NCBI RefSeq assembly: GCF_003590645.1
Contig: NZ_CP031834.1
Span: 3,286,501-3,350,500, forward strand
Direction of reading: 5' to 3'
DNA: 64,000 bases
From: Mesorhizobium sp. DCY119
Lineage (GTDB): Bacteria; Pseudomonadota; Alphaproteobacteria; Rhizobiales; Rhizobiaceae
The position numbers and the translations under genes were made by a program. The stretch's first letter is position 1; each line of letters starts with the position of its first letter. This document shows positions 26,460 through 35,719 of this stretch, one piece after another. The notes beneath the pieces were generated by a model, which was not told the DNA's origin, did not search any database, and was given only the letters and a program-made list of their open reading frames with translations.

Positions 26460-26769
26460 CGGAATTCTCCTTCGTGGAAGGAAATCGTTTCAAGAATAAA
26501 ATTACGGAATATCGCTGTCAACTTTCCATAGAGCATTTGTTGTATAAATATAGCCTGATTATATTCCACCTTAAGATGTATAAAACGGGTTTGCCTCCAC
26601 CCTTTGTCGCCCAAAAATCCGTGACGCTTTCCCCCGTATGGGACCGACAAGGGCGATAGACACCGGGCCGTCGCGATTGCCATCCATCTGTCGCGGCGGT
26701 TAGACTGTGACGTTAGCTATCGGGATCGCGCGCCCCAAGGCGCTGGCCACTCGCGACGGACTTTTCCTG
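26460..26769. promoter_or_regulatory. AT-rich divergent promoter region of ompA-like gene and tagH (310 bp)
   Basis: This gap between divergent starts is markedly AT-rich at 26490-26590, where both promoters probably lie. The part near tagH is GC-rich. No gene or RNA was recognised. Confidence 0.4.
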
Positions 26770-27930
26770 ATGACGATCAACCTGACGATCGAGAACCTGA
26801 CCGAACTGCCGAGCGGCGGGCCCACACGATTCCGGTCGCATGATCGCGGCTTCGAAATCGGGCGGGAAAATTGCGATTGGGTGCTGCCGGATCCGAACAT
26901 GTTCATTTCGGGCCGGCACTGCGAGGTCCGGCATGAGAACGGCAGCTATTGGCTGCATGACGTCTCGCGCAACGGAACCTTCGTCAACGGGGCGACCCAG
27001 CGCGTCAAAAGCCCCTATCAGTTGAACAATGGCGACCGGCTTCAGATCGGCCATTATCTCGTTTCCGTGGCGATTACTGCCGACGCCGGCGTTCAACCAT
27101 CACAAGCTCCGTGGGGGCCGGAAAATGTCTGGGGAACCGACGCACCGGGGACCCCATCGCGCTCGGTCCAGCCGGCAAGGGGCGAGCCCGTCCACGGAGC
27201 GCCTGCCCGTCCACTGGACGACTTTTCGTTTTCATTCGAAGGCGAAGCTGCTGCGGCTCCAGCACGGCCGTCAGCGCAAGCGGCACCGGAGCCATTTCAG
27301 CCGCAGGCTACACCACCGCCCTCACCGGCCCACGCTCCCATGGGAGCGGCGCAGTCCGGCGGCGCGGAAGCGCTGTTGCGGGCGATAGCGGTTGGCGCCG
27401 GCGTCTCGCCGGATATTTTCATGCAGCGCGATCCCTCGGATGTCGCTGCCGAAATCGGGCTTGTGCTGCGCACGGCAGTGGAGGAACTCGCTTTGCTCCT
27501 GAAGGCGCGCGCATCCGCCAAGGTGCTTGCCCGCAGCAACAGCCGCACGATGATCGGCGCGGTCGACAACAACCCGCTGAAATTCGTGCCGCGCCCCGAG
27601 GAAATACTGGAAATCATGTTCACCCGGCGCAGGGCCGGCTATCTCGACGCCAAGCACAGCATCGACGAGGCTTTTCGCGACCTCAAGACCCACGAATTCG
27701 CGACCTTTGCCGCGATGCAGACGGCGCTGTCGCGGCTGCTCGAGGATTTGTCGCCCGAGGCGATCGAGAAGAAGGTTCCGGCGTCCGCCTTCGCCTCCAG
27801 GAAGAGCCGCGCCTGGGACACATTCGTTGCGACATGGGAAGCCAAGGAAAAGCCGCATGAGAACGGCATGCTGGATGTGTTCCTGACCTATTTCGCCGAC
27901 GCCTACGCGAAGGCCTCGAAGCCGAAATAG
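26770..27930 (+). CDS. tagH: T6SS FHA-domain protein TagH/Fha
   Basis: The ATG at 26770 is preferred over an upstream GTG at 26707 because the FHA fold starts immediately (MTINLTIENLTELPSGGPTR). The product has 386 residues. The phosphothreonine-binding FHA domain (about 1-100) keeps its key residues: FEIGRENCDW, FISGRHCEV and DVSRNGTFVNG. A Pro/Ala-rich linker follows, then the T6SS-specific C-terminal domain (about 200-386; LLRAIAVGAGVSPDIFMQRD, KFVPRPEEILEIMFTRRRAG, FASRKSRAWDTFVATWEAKE). Fha binds phosphorylated TssL or itself and promotes assembly. It completes the PpkA/PppA/Fha switch, although it lies 10 kb from the kinase. Confidence 0.93.
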   Translation: MTINLTIENLTELPSGGPTRFRSHDRGFEIGRENCDWVLPDPNMFISGRHCEVRHENGSYWLHDVSRNGTFVNGATQRVKSPYQLNNGDRLQIGHYLVSVAITADAGVQPSQAPWGPENVWGTDAPGTPSRSVQPARGEPVHGAPARPLDDFSFSFEGEAAAAPARPSAQAAPEPFQPQATPPPSPAHAPMGAAQSGGAEALLRAIAVGAGVSPDIFMQRDPSDVAAEIGLVLRTAVEELALLLKARASAKVLARSNSRTMIGAVDNNPLKFVPRPEEILEIMFTRRRAGYLDAKHSIDEAFRDLKTHEFATFAAMQTALSRLLEDLSPEAIEKKVPASAFASRKSRAWDTFVATWEAKEKPHENGMLDVFLTYFADAYAKASKPK

Positions 27931-27962
27931 CGCACGGGCGTTCTCACGATTTGACCGAAGGC

Positions 27963-29231
27963 TCAGGCCCGTTTGCCGGCGCGCGGGGTGGCGTCTTTCA
28001 TCAGGCGATCGATATGCATTCTGATATGCGCGGCTTCGGCGGCGGTGTTGGCCCGCGCGATCGCGCAGTCGAAGGCGACGCGGGCCTCTTCGTTGCGGCC
28101 AAGCTGCATCAGCAGGCCGCCTTTCAGGCCATGGAAATGGAAATAACCGGACAGCCGCTCTTCCAGCGGCTCGATCATCTCGAGCGCGGCGGCAGGGCCT
28201 TTTACTTTCGAAACGGCGACCGCGCGGTTGAGCGTGACGACCGGCGATGGCTGCAAGCGCTCGAGCGTCGCATAGAGCAGATCGATCTCGGCCCAGTCGG
28301 TATCCTCAGGCCGGGCAGCGCGGGCATGCAGCGCGGCAATGGCTGCCTGCACCAGATATGGTCCGACGCGACGGTGCCGCATCGCCTTGTCGATCAAGGC
28401 CAGACCCTCGTCGATCATCTTGCGATTCCAGAGGCTTCGATCCTGATCTTCGAGCAGCACGATCTCGCCGTTGTCATCGAAACGAGCGGCTGTGCGTGCA
28501 TGCTGCAAAAGAAGCAATGCCGTCAGTCCCATGATCTCGGGCTCGGTCTGGAAAAGCCTGAGCAGCAGCCGCGCCAGCCGGATCGCCTCGTCGCAAAGCG
28601 GTGCGCGGGCATGCGCTTCGCCGGGACCGGCGGAATAGCCCTCGTTGAAGATCAGGTAGACCATCGCCGCGACGGCCGCCAGCCGTTCGGAGCGCTCTAT
28701 GGCGCCGGGCGTCTCAAACGGCACGTCGGCGCCCTGGATGCGGCCCTTGGCGCGGGTGATACGCTGTTCCATCGCGCTTTCGCCGACCAGAAAGGCCTTG
28801 GCGATCTGCTTGACCGAGAGGCCCGAGACGATGCGCAGCGCGAGCGCGATCTGCTGGGCGGCCGGCAAATCGGGATGGCAGCAGATGAACAGAAGCCGCA
28901 GGATATCGTCGCGGTAGTCCGCCCCATCCAGCCGCTCGGCCATATGGGTCTCGGCATCCTCCAGATCCGACACCAGTTCTTCCGGCGGCAGCGGCTGCTG
29001 CTTGGCCCTGCGCCGCGCGGCATCGATGCCGGTGTTGCGCCCGACGAAGATCAGCCAGGCGGCGGGATCGCGCGGCGGGCCGTTCTTCGGCCAGGTCTTC
29101 AGGGCGCGCAGGCAGGCTTCCTGAAACGCTTCCTCGGCGGTGTCGAGATCGCGAAAATAGCGCAGCAACGCACCCACCGCCTGCGGGCGGGCCGCCGTCA
29201 ATGCCGCTTCTATCCAGTGGGGGTCGGTCAT
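27963..29231 (-). CDS. ECF42-like sigma factor with C-terminal TPR-like extension
   Basis: The 422-residue product has ECF sigma regions 2 and 4 in the first ~175 residues (AEEAFQEACLRALKTWPKNG, WLIFVGRNTGIDAARRRAKQ, LALRIVSGLSVKQIAKAFLV, AMEQRITRAKGRI). A helical extension (about 190-410; VAAMVYLIFNEGYSAGPGEA, LQPSPVVTLNRAVAVSKVKG, HFHGLKGGLLMQLGRNEEAR) follows. This layout is that of group ECF42, which lacks an anti-sigma factor and is paired with DGPF proteins. The DGPF gene overlaps its start by 4 bp upstream, as expected. Target promoters are unknown. Confidence 0.9.
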   Translation of the reverse strand: MTDPHWIEAALTAARPQAVGALLRYFRDLDTAEEAFQEACLRALKTWPKNGPPRDPAAWLIFVGRNTGIDAARRRAKQQPLPPEELVSDLEDAETHMAERLDGADYRDDILRLLFICCHPDLPAAQQIALALRIVSGLSVKQIAKAFLVGESAMEQRITRAKGRIQGADVPFETPGAIERSERLAAVAAMVYLIFNEGYSAGPGEAHARAPLCDEAIRLARLLLRLFQTEPEIMGLTALLLLQHARTAARFDDNGEIVLLEDQDRSLWNRKMIDEGLALIDKAMRHRRVGPYLVQAAIAALHARAARPEDTDWAEIDLLYATLERLQPSPVVTLNRAVAVSKVKGPAAALEMIEPLEERLSGYFHFHGLKGGLLMQLGRNEEARVAFDCAIARANTAAEAAHIRMHIDRLMKDATPRAGKRA

Positions 29232-29602
29232 GCGGGTGTCGGTCCGGGTCTGAAAATGGAAATGGGGCGGATTTCATAGGACCCCGTGCCGGGATTGGCG
29301 ACGGCCAGTTCGCGCGCCACCTCGACGGCCTCGTCGAGCGATGCGCAATCGACGACATAGAAGCCAAGAAACTGTTCCTTGGTCTCGGCAAAGGGTCCGT
29401 CGATGACGAAGGGCTCGTCGCGGGTCTTGCGCAGGGTCGTTGCGGCAGTGGTCGGCATCAGGCGCGCGACCGGGCCGAGCTTGCCGGCTTTGGCAAGCTT
29501 TTCCTGCACCACGGCGAGATCGGCCATCACCTTGTCGTCCTCTTCCTTGGTCCAGGAACCGACGACATCTTCGGAATTGTAGCACAGGATGGCATATTGC
29601 AT
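29228..29602 (-). CDS. DGPF/YCII-domain protein paired with the ECF42-like sigma factor
   Basis: The start at 29602 (MQYAILCYNSEDVVGSWTKE) has a GGAAGGAG ribosome site and fits the family; the product is 124 residues. It contains the diagnostic DGPF motif in FVIDGPFAETKEQFLGFYVV and the usual end (YEIRPI). The family has a ferredoxin-like fold, often with a conserved His/Asp pair. DGPF proteins are the genomic partners of ECF42 sigma factors, and their job (enzyme or regulator) is not settled. The stop overlaps the sigma-factor start (ATGA). Confidence 0.9.
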   Translation of the reverse strand: MQYAILCYNSEDVVGSWTKEEDDKVMADLAVVQEKLAKAGKLGPVARLMPTTAATTLRKTRDEPFVIDGPFAETKEQFLGFYVVDCASLDEAVEVARELAVANPGTGSYEIRPISIFRPGPTPA

Positions 29603-29700
29603 TGGGGTCTCCTTCCCTAAAGACGAATGGGCAAACCAATAGCCGACAGCGGGCAATCAATAAATGTCTGCAATTTCCGGGAGCTTTGCGCCAGAATGCA

Positions 29701-29735
29701 AAAAAGGCCGGAAGAATGCGGCTTCCGGCCTTTTT
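29701..29735. terminator. Intrinsic terminator (both directions)
   Basis: AAAAA-GGCCGGAAG (29706-29714), a 7-nt loop, and CTTCCGGCC-TTTTT form a perfect 9-bp GC-rich stem with A5 and T5 flanks. It lies 23 bp after the end of the sulfatase-family gene on the minus strand and upstream of the DGPF gene, so it mainly isolates these two units. Confidence 0.88.
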
Positions 29736-29757
29736 CATGCGGTGACGGCGGTGCGCG

Positions 29758-31731
29758 TCAGTTGGTCTTGGCGTACCACGGCGCAGTCAGTTCACCCGTC
29801 TTGAACGCGCGCGAAGCCGTTTGATAATAGGCGATGGCTTCCTTCTCCAGCGTCGCATCGACCGGCCCCGGCATCGTCTCGAAAGTGATCGGATCAACCG
29901 TAAAGCTCTCGACCACTTTGCCCGGCTTGAGCACTGTCAGCCTGTTGTTCTTGTAGTAGCCCAGCGATTGATAGTTACTGATGAACACGCCTTGCGGATC
30001 GGCTTTCAACTCACGCGCCGAGCGGCCATAGAAATAGGATTCACCCGGCTTGCCGAGTACGTCGAGCAGGGTCGGCGGCACGTCGATCTGGCTGATGTTG
30101 TCGGTGAAATGACCGGGTTTCACGATGCCGGGACCGTAGAAGATCATCGGGATGTGATAGCTCTCGACGGGAAGCTCGACCTTTCCGGCCACCGAAGCGC
30201 AATGGTCGGCGATGATGACGAACATCGTGTCCTTGAACCACGGCTTCTTCGATGCTTCGTCGATGAAATGGCCGATCGCATAGTCGGTATATTTAACGCC
30301 GCCTTCATGCCCGCCCGGCGACGGCACGTCGATGCGCCCGTCCGGATAGGTGTAGGGCCGGTGATTGGTGGTGGTCATGATCTGCACGAAGAACGGCTTG
30401 TCCGCCGCCTCAGGCTTCGACAGCATGGCGTCAACATTGGAGAACAGCGCCTCGTCGGCCACACCCCAGACATTGGCCGCCGGGATGGTTTCGGCCGGAA
30501 ATTCGGTGCGGTCGAAGACGGCATAGTCGTTGCCGGAATAATAGGCGGCCATATTGTCGAAATAGCTGTAACCGCCATAGGCGAAGGTAGAGGCATAGCC
30601 GTCATGCGCGAGAATGCCGCCGACCGTCGTCAGATGCTCGTTGTTGGGACGGCGCACGATCGCCTGACCGGGGACCGGCGGGGTGCCGAGCGTCGTCGCT
30701 TCGAGGCCGCGCACGGTGCGCGTGCCGGTGGCGAACATGCGGTCGAAAAGCAGCCCCTGGCCGGCAATGCGATCCATGTTTGGCGTCCAGCCACGCTTGT
30801 CGCCGAGCGCGCCGACATATTCGCCCGAAAGGCTCTCGACCGTGATCATGACGATGTTTTTCGGACGCTTCAGCAGGAAGTCGGGCATGGGTCCCGAGGC
30901 ATCGTTGGCCACTGCCGCTTCCGACGCCGGGCCTGTCTTCTTCACGCCGAGATCTTTCAGGATCGCCTTTGCCTGACCATCGGGGATGGTCGCATAGAAG
31001 CGGTCGTAGTCGAGCTCATTGCGGCGAAATGCTGCGACCAGGCTGAAAAGCCCGTTGCCGGACAGTTCGTTGGCGTAGTTGTTGGCCGAGGCATACATCT
31101 GGTCGAGATTGGCGAAAGTGTAGGCCGAGGCCGGCCACAGCACCATGAGAGCGGCAAGGATGACGCGGGTTTTCCTGGTGTACTCGCCGATCTCGATCTG
31201 CCGGAACCAGCCGCGCATCAGCCAGACAGCACCTGTGGCCAGCAAGCCGATGGCGGCCACCAGCGTCTTGACCGGATAGGACTGCTGGATGTTTCCGATC
31301 ACTTCCTGGGTGTAGATCAGGTAATCCAGCGCAATGAAGTTGAAGCGGTTGGAGAACTCCAGCCAGAAGAAGAATTCACCGATCGCGGTGAACAGAAGCA
31401 CGGCTATCAGCAACCATGCAATGAAGCGCCCGAAATAGGCGTGAAACCGGGTGTGCCGCCATTTCTCCGGTATTACGGCTGCTGCAAACAGGAACGGGAT
31501 GAGGATAAAGCCGAGCGTCGCCAGATCGAACCACAGGCCGCGCAGGAAGATGTAGGGCCAGGACGACACAGGCACATTGTCGAAGCCGGTAAAGATGGTC
31601 AAAGCCAGCCTTGTCGCCAGAAAGATTGCGAAAGCCGAGATGCCATAGAGCATCGGCAACGTGTTCCAGAGATCAGACAGAGTACGATTGTGGTGGGAAG
31701 TGGTTACGGAGGTGATGGCCACGGCAGGCAC
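29758..31731 (-). CDS. LtaS/OpgB-type membrane sulfatase-family protein (probable phosphoglycerol transferase)
   Basis: The 657-residue product has about five N-terminal membrane helices (for example LPMLYGISAFAIFLATRLAL, FDLATLGFILIPFLFAAAVI, TLVAAIGLLATGAVWLM). A periplasmic alkaline-phosphatase-fold domain follows from about residue 290: NIVMITVESLSGEYVGALGD, the nucleophile Thr in GTRTVRGLE, then FFVQIMTTTNHRPYTYP and FVIIADHCASVAGK. Relatives transfer phosphoglycerol (LtaS, OpgB and rhizobial CgmB) from phosphatidylglycerol. As the window also holds ndvA and ndvB, cyclic glucan is a plausible acceptor, but this is inference. It is 104 bp behind livM on the same strand. Confidence 0.82.
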   Translation of the reverse strand: MPAVAITSVTTSHHNRTLSDLWNTLPMLYGISAFAIFLATRLALTIFTGFDNVPVSSWPYIFLRGLWFDLATLGFILIPFLFAAAVIPEKWRHTRFHAYFGRFIAWLLIAVLLFTAIGEFFFWLEFSNRFNFIALDYLIYTQEVIGNIQQSYPVKTLVAAIGLLATGAVWLMRGWFRQIEIGEYTRKTRVILAALMVLWPASAYTFANLDQMYASANNYANELSGNGLFSLVAAFRRNELDYDRFYATIPDGQAKAILKDLGVKKTGPASEAAVANDASGPMPDFLLKRPKNIVMITVESLSGEYVGALGDKRGWTPNMDRIAGQGLLFDRMFATGTRTVRGLEATTLGTPPVPGQAIVRRPNNEHLTTVGGILAHDGYASTFAYGGYSYFDNMAAYYSGNDYAVFDRTEFPAETIPAANVWGVADEALFSNVDAMLSKPEAADKPFFVQIMTTTNHRPYTYPDGRIDVPSPGGHEGGVKYTDYAIGHFIDEASKKPWFKDTMFVIIADHCASVAGKVELPVESYHIPMIFYGPGIVKPGHFTDNISQIDVPPTLLDVLGKPGESYFYGRSARELKADPQGVFISNYQSLGYYKNNRLTVLKPGKVVESFTVDPITFETMPGPVDATLEKEAIAYYQTASRAFKTGELTAPWYAKTN

Positions 31732-31835
31732 GCCTTTGCGAAACGATCAGATGTCGTCAAACGCCGCGCGCCGCAGCGCCACATGGCGCTGCCAATCCGG
31801 GAAATTCGGTGCGTGCGGGTCCGGCCCGCCAGCAC

Positions 31836-33104
31836 TCACTCGTATTTTGTGACTTTTTCGGGGAGAAGCCCTTTCGGCGCAAAACGCAGCACCAGAATGA
31901 TCGTCAGGCCGATGACGAAAACCCGCATCTGAAGCGCCCGCGTCGGCAGGTCGGCAGGCGGCGCGATATCGAAGACTTGCTGGATGAGGTTCGCGCCATG
32001 CTGGAACAAGAAGAGTGCTGCCGGCTCGGACATAGTCCAGATGATGTAGACCAGAAGAGCACCGAAGATCGCGCCGAGATTGTTTCCTGACCCACCGAGC
32101 ACGACCATGATCAGCACCAGGAAGGTGTGGTTGATCGGCGAAAAACCGCTCGGATCGAAGATGCCGCCGAAGGTGACGAGTGCCGCGCCGCCGATGCCGA
32201 CGATGAAATTGCCGAGCACGAACATCTCCAGCCTGCGCCGGTTCACATCCTTGCCGACGGCTTCGGCGGCGAGTTCGTTGTCGCGAATGGCGCGCATCAT
32301 GCGGCCCCAAGGCGAGGCCCAGCCGCGCTGCAGCAGCACGAAGATGACGACGATCATCGCAGCCGTAACGCAAAGATAGGCCGAGCGCGCGGCGATGAAG
32401 CCGATCTCGGTGGCAGTCGGCACAGGCGACGGCAGCGGCGAGACGGTGAGCGTGCCGCGGGTCAGCCAGTCGGCGTTCTTCAGGAACGCCCTGACGATCT
32501 CGGCGATGCCGAGCGTAGCGATCGCCAGGTAGTCGGAACGCAGGCCGAGCGTGATGCGGCCGATAAACCATGCAAGCACGGCGGCAAACAGACCGCCGAC
32601 CAGCCAGCCCAGCCATACCGGCAGGCCGAAACCGCCGACGAAGCCGGAATTCTGCTCGATGATCGCAGCCGCCGGTTCCAGCGCGCTTTCGGCCATCAGA
32701 TAGGTGGTGGCGCCAGCGATGATCGTCAGAACGGTGCGCAGCTTCTTCGGCACGCCGTAGCGGTTCGAGCGGCTGAGCAGGAAGGTGATGGCGCCGCCAA
32801 TGACGATGATCAGCCCCATGCGCCCGAGCAGGCCCGGTGCTTCCGACTGCCAGAAGACCGGATTGAGCGGATAGGAGATCAGCATCGTGCCGAAGGCGGC
32901 AATGGCGATGAAGCCCATGACGCCGGCGTTGAACAGGCCGGCATAGCCCCACTGTATGTTGAGGCCGAGGGCGACGATCGCCAGGCAACTCGCCTCGACC
33001 AGCATGCGCAGGCCATAGGCATTGCCCTGCCAGATGAAGACGAGCGCGACGATGACAGCGAGGCCGCAAAGCAGGGTGATGGTGCGCAGATCGATCGATT
33101 TCAT
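31836..33104 (-). CDS. livM: Branched-chain amino acid-type ABC transporter permease (LivM)
   Basis: The ATG at 33104 overlaps the livH stop (TGATG), which fixes the start; the product has 422 residues. It is a multi-helix LivM permease (CLAIVALGLNIQWGYAGLFN, GLRSDYLAIATLGIAEIVRA, MMRAIRDNELAAEAVGKDVN, VLIMVVLGGSGNNLGAIFGA). With LivH it forms the channel of a HAAT-family importer. Such importers take up branched-chain or aromatic amino acids and aromatic acids. Being next to the anthranilate operon makes an aromatic substrate possible. Confidence 0.93.
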   Translation of the reverse strand: MKSIDLRTITLLCGLAVIVALVFIWQGNAYGLRMLVEASCLAIVALGLNIQWGYAGLFNAGVMGFIAIAAFGTMLISYPLNPVFWQSEAPGLLGRMGLIIVIGGAITFLLSRSNRYGVPKKLRTVLTIIAGATTYLMAESALEPAAAIIEQNSGFVGGFGLPVWLGWLVGGLFAAVLAWFIGRITLGLRSDYLAIATLGIAEIVRAFLKNADWLTRGTLTVSPLPSPVPTATEIGFIAARSAYLCVTAAMIVVIFVLLQRGWASPWGRMMRAIRDNELAAEAVGKDVNRRRLEMFVLGNFIVGIGGAALVTFGGIFDPSGFSPINHTFLVLIMVVLGGSGNNLGAIFGALLVYIIWTMSEPAALFLFQHGANLIQQVFDIAPPADLPTRALQMRVFVIGLTIILVLRFAPKGLLPEKVTKYE

Positions 33105-34126
33105 CACAGCACCTTTCCCTTGAAGATGCCGTTGGGCCGCCAGATCAGCACCGCCACCAGAATGACGAAGGGCACCACGATCTTGTACTCGGTCGGCACG
33201 AAGGCGATGCTTGCCGGGAGTTCGATCCAATCCGGCAGATGCGGTTTCAGCGGCCTGAGCAGGATCGACCAGTTGAACACCGCCACCGTCTCGGTGAAGC
33301 CGACCAGCAGCCCGCCGCTGATTGCGCCGTAAGGCTGGCCGATGCCGCCGACGATCATGGCGGCCACGATCGGGATCAGGATGTTGAAGCTGAGATCAGG
33401 CTTCAGGCTGACATCCATGGCCAGAAGCGTGCCGGCAGCAGCCGCGAGGCTTCCCCCGATGATCCATGTCGTGCGCACGACCTTGTCCGTGCTGATGCCC
33501 GAAATGCGGGCGAGATCGGCATTGTCGGACATGGCGCGCATGGCCTTGCCGGTGCGTGAGCGCGTCAGGAACAGATGCAATGCGACGATGGCGACGACCG
33601 TGAAAACGATCAGCAGAAGCTGCGGTTCGGTGACGATGATATCCTTGCCGGCAAAGGGAATGCGGTAGATTTCCTTTGGCGTGACATACATGTTGCGCGG
33701 CGTGGTGCCCCAGATGAGGCGGATGAGCCCCTGCAGCATCAGCATGACGCCGAAGGAGGCGATGACCAGCGTGATCGGCTTGGGGTTGGTCTTGCGCAGT
33801 GGCTGATAAAAGGCCTTGTCGAGGCCGATGGTTATGAGCGCTGTGATCGCCATGGCGATCGGCATGACGACGAAGGCGGTGGGCAGGCCGACCGCCGCAC
33901 CCAGACCGGGCATGGCCATGGTCAGCACAAAAGCAATGAAGGCGCCGAGCGTCATCAGGTCGCCATGGGCGAAGTTGGCGAAGCGCAATATGCCCCAGAC
34001 CAGCGTCAGCCCGACCGCGCCAAGCGCGTAGACCGAGCCGATGATCAGCCCCGCGATCACGACCTTGTTGATGAAGAAGACGATCTCGTTGATCGGCATG
34101 GCGGAGAGAAAACCAACCTGTTCCAT
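33104..34126 (-). CDS. livH: Branched-chain amino acid-type ABC transporter permease (LivH)
   Basis: The 340-residue LivH permease has IIGSVYALGAVGLTLVWGIL, RFANFAHGDLMTLGAFIAFV, RAMSDNADLARISGISTDKV and AMIVGGIGQPYGAISGGLL. Its start overlaps the livF stop by one base and its stop overlaps the livM start, so the genes are translationally coupled. Confidence 0.94.
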   Translation of the reverse strand: MEQVGFLSAMPINEIVFFINKVVIAGLIIGSVYALGAVGLTLVWGILRFANFAHGDLMTLGAFIAFVLTMAMPGLGAAVGLPTAFVVMPIAMAITALITIGLDKAFYQPLRKTNPKPITLVIASFGVMLMLQGLIRLIWGTTPRNMYVTPKEIYRIPFAGKDIIVTEPQLLLIVFTVVAIVALHLFLTRSRTGKAMRAMSDNADLARISGISTDKVVRTTWIIGGSLAAAAGTLLAMDVSLKPDLSFNILIPIVAAMIVGGIGQPYGAISGGLLVGFTETVAVFNWSILLRPLKPHLPDWIELPASIAFVPTEYKIVVPFVILVAVLIWRPNGIFKGKVL

Positions 34127-34842
34127 CAGTGTTTTGCTCCCCCGCCGAGGAAGCTTTCGGCCACTTCCGGATTGTCGAGCAGCGCCTGCCCCGTGTCGGT
34201 GAAAGAATTCCTGCCGCCTGCGAGCACAAAACCCTTGTGCGCAATGGCGAGCGCCTGGCGCGCGTTCTGTTCGACCATCAGGATACCGACGCCCGAAGCA
34301 TTTATGGCGATGACGCGTTCGAAAATCTCGCCCATGTAGCGCGGCGAAAGACCCGCGGTCGGCTCGTCGAGAAGGAGCAGCTTGGGCTCCATCATCAGCG
34401 CCCGACCTATCGCCACCATCTGGCGCTGGCCGCCGGAAAGCTCGCCTGCCGGCTGCTTCTGCTTGTCGCGCAAAGGCGGGAAGTATTCGAACATCTTTTC
34501 GATGAGATGGCGAAAATCGTCCTTGCGGACATAAGCGCCCATTTCGAGGTTTTCGCGCACCGTCATCGCCGGAAAGACGTTGAATTCCTGTGGCACGAAG
34601 GACAGGCCGCCGCGCACGAGATTTTCAGGCTTTGCGTTGGTCACGTCCTTGCCGTCGAAGACCACGCTGCCTTCCGAAACGGTCAGCAGGCCGAAAAGGG
34701 CCTTGAGTGACGTCGATTTGCCTGCACCATTGGGGCCGACGATGACGCCGATCTCGTTGGCGCCGATCTCCATATTGACGCCGTTCAGGATGTTGGCCCC
34801 GCCATAGCCGGCGTGGACATCGGTCATCTTCAGGATGCTCAT
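34126..34842 (-). CDS. livF: Branched-chain amino acid-type ABC transporter ATPase (LivF)
   Basis: The start at 34842 (MSILKMTDVHAGYGGANILN) overlaps the livG stop as ATGA; the product has 238 residues. It has Walker A GPNGAGKST, the signature LSGGQRQMVAIGRAL, Walker B LLLLDEPTAGLSP and the switch His region (MVEQNARQAL). It pairs with LivG to drive uptake. Confidence 0.95.
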   Translation of the reverse strand: MSILKMTDVHAGYGGANILNGVNMEIGANEIGVIVGPNGAGKSTSLKALFGLLTVSEGSVVFDGKDVTNAKPENLVRGGLSFVPQEFNVFPAMTVRENLEMGAYVRKDDFRHLIEKMFEYFPPLRDKQKQPAGELSGGQRQMVAIGRALMMEPKLLLLDEPTAGLSPRYMGEIFERVIAINASGVGILMVEQNARQALAIAHKGFVLAGGRNSFTDTGQALLDNPEVAESFLGGGAKH

Positions 34843-35621
34843 GCGGCATCCCCCACCGGCGCGCCGCCGAAATAGGCCTCGATGACCTCCGGGTTCTTGC
34901 GGATTTCGGCCATCGGCCCCTGCACCATGACCGAACCTGCCGCCATGACGATGACGGGATCGCAAAGCCGCGCGATCAGGTCCATGTCGTGCTCGATGAC
35001 GAAGAAGGTCAGCCCCTTGTCGCGGTTGAGCGTCTCGACCACGGAGGCCAGATCGTTGAGAAGCGTGCGGTTGACGCCGGCGGCCACCTCATCGAGCAGC
35101 ACGACCTGCGGATCGGCCATCATCACGCGGCCGAGCTCCAAGAGCTTCTTCTGGCCGCCGGAGAGATTGCCGGCGCTCTCGTTCTTGACATGGGTGAGCC
35201 GCAGGACCTGCAGGATTTCCTCGGCCTTGCGCCGGGTTTCCAGTTCGTCGCGCACGACCTTGCCGCGCCGGAAGCAGGCGTCGAAGAAGGATTCACCGGA
35301 TTTTCCGGCAGTGACCACCATCAGGTTTTCCAGTGATGTGAGGTGCGAGAATTCCTGCGCGATCTGGAATGTGCGCGACAGGCCGTGCTCGAACAGCTCA
35401 TGCGCCGGCATGCCGGTCACGTCCTTGCCATCCAGCCAGATCGAGCCGGAGGTCGGCGCGAACGCACCTGCCACCATGTTGAACATGGTGGTCTTGCCGG
35501 CGCCGTTGGGGCCGATCAGCCCGGTGATCGTGCCGCGCTCGACCTTGAGCGAACAATTGTCGACGGCCAGCACACCGCCAAAGCGTTTGCTGACGTTCCT
35601 GACTTCGATGAGCGAGCTCAC
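34839..35621 (-). CDS. livG: Branched-chain amino acid-type ABC transporter ATPase (LivG)
   Basis: The 260-residue product has Walker A GPNGAGKTT, the LivG-specific insertion (HGLSRTFQIAQEFSHLTSLE), the signature NLSGGQKKLLELGRVMM, Walker B VVLLDEVAAGVN and FVIEHDMDLI. The gene follows livK by 136 bp, which hold a strong hairpin, so it may be transcribed at a lower level than livK. Confidence 0.95.
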   Translation of the reverse strand: MSSLIEVRNVSKRFGGVLAVDNCSLKVERGTITGLIGPNGAGKTTMFNMVAGAFAPTSGSIWLDGKDVTGMPAHELFEHGLSRTFQIAQEFSHLTSLENLMVVTAGKSGESFFDACFRRGKVVRDELETRRKAEEILQVLRLTHVKNESAGNLSGGQKKLLELGRVMMADPQVVLLDEVAAGVNRTLLNDLASVVETLNRDKGLTFFVIEHDMDLIARLCDPVIVMAAGSVMVQGPMAEIRKNPEVIEAYFGGAPVGDAA

Positions 35622-35719
35622 GCCACCCCCACTAGACTACATTTTTCATTCTTGGACGCTGTCGAGACCGTTCCCCCGCTATCCCCATAGCCGGCAGTCT
35701 CGCGCATCGATCTTGGAAG

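Noticed and set aside
29657-29757. Small RNA candidate around the hairpin at 29701-29735
   Set aside because: The symmetric A5/T5 hairpin is explained by a terminator; no promoter-like sequence was seen nearby.
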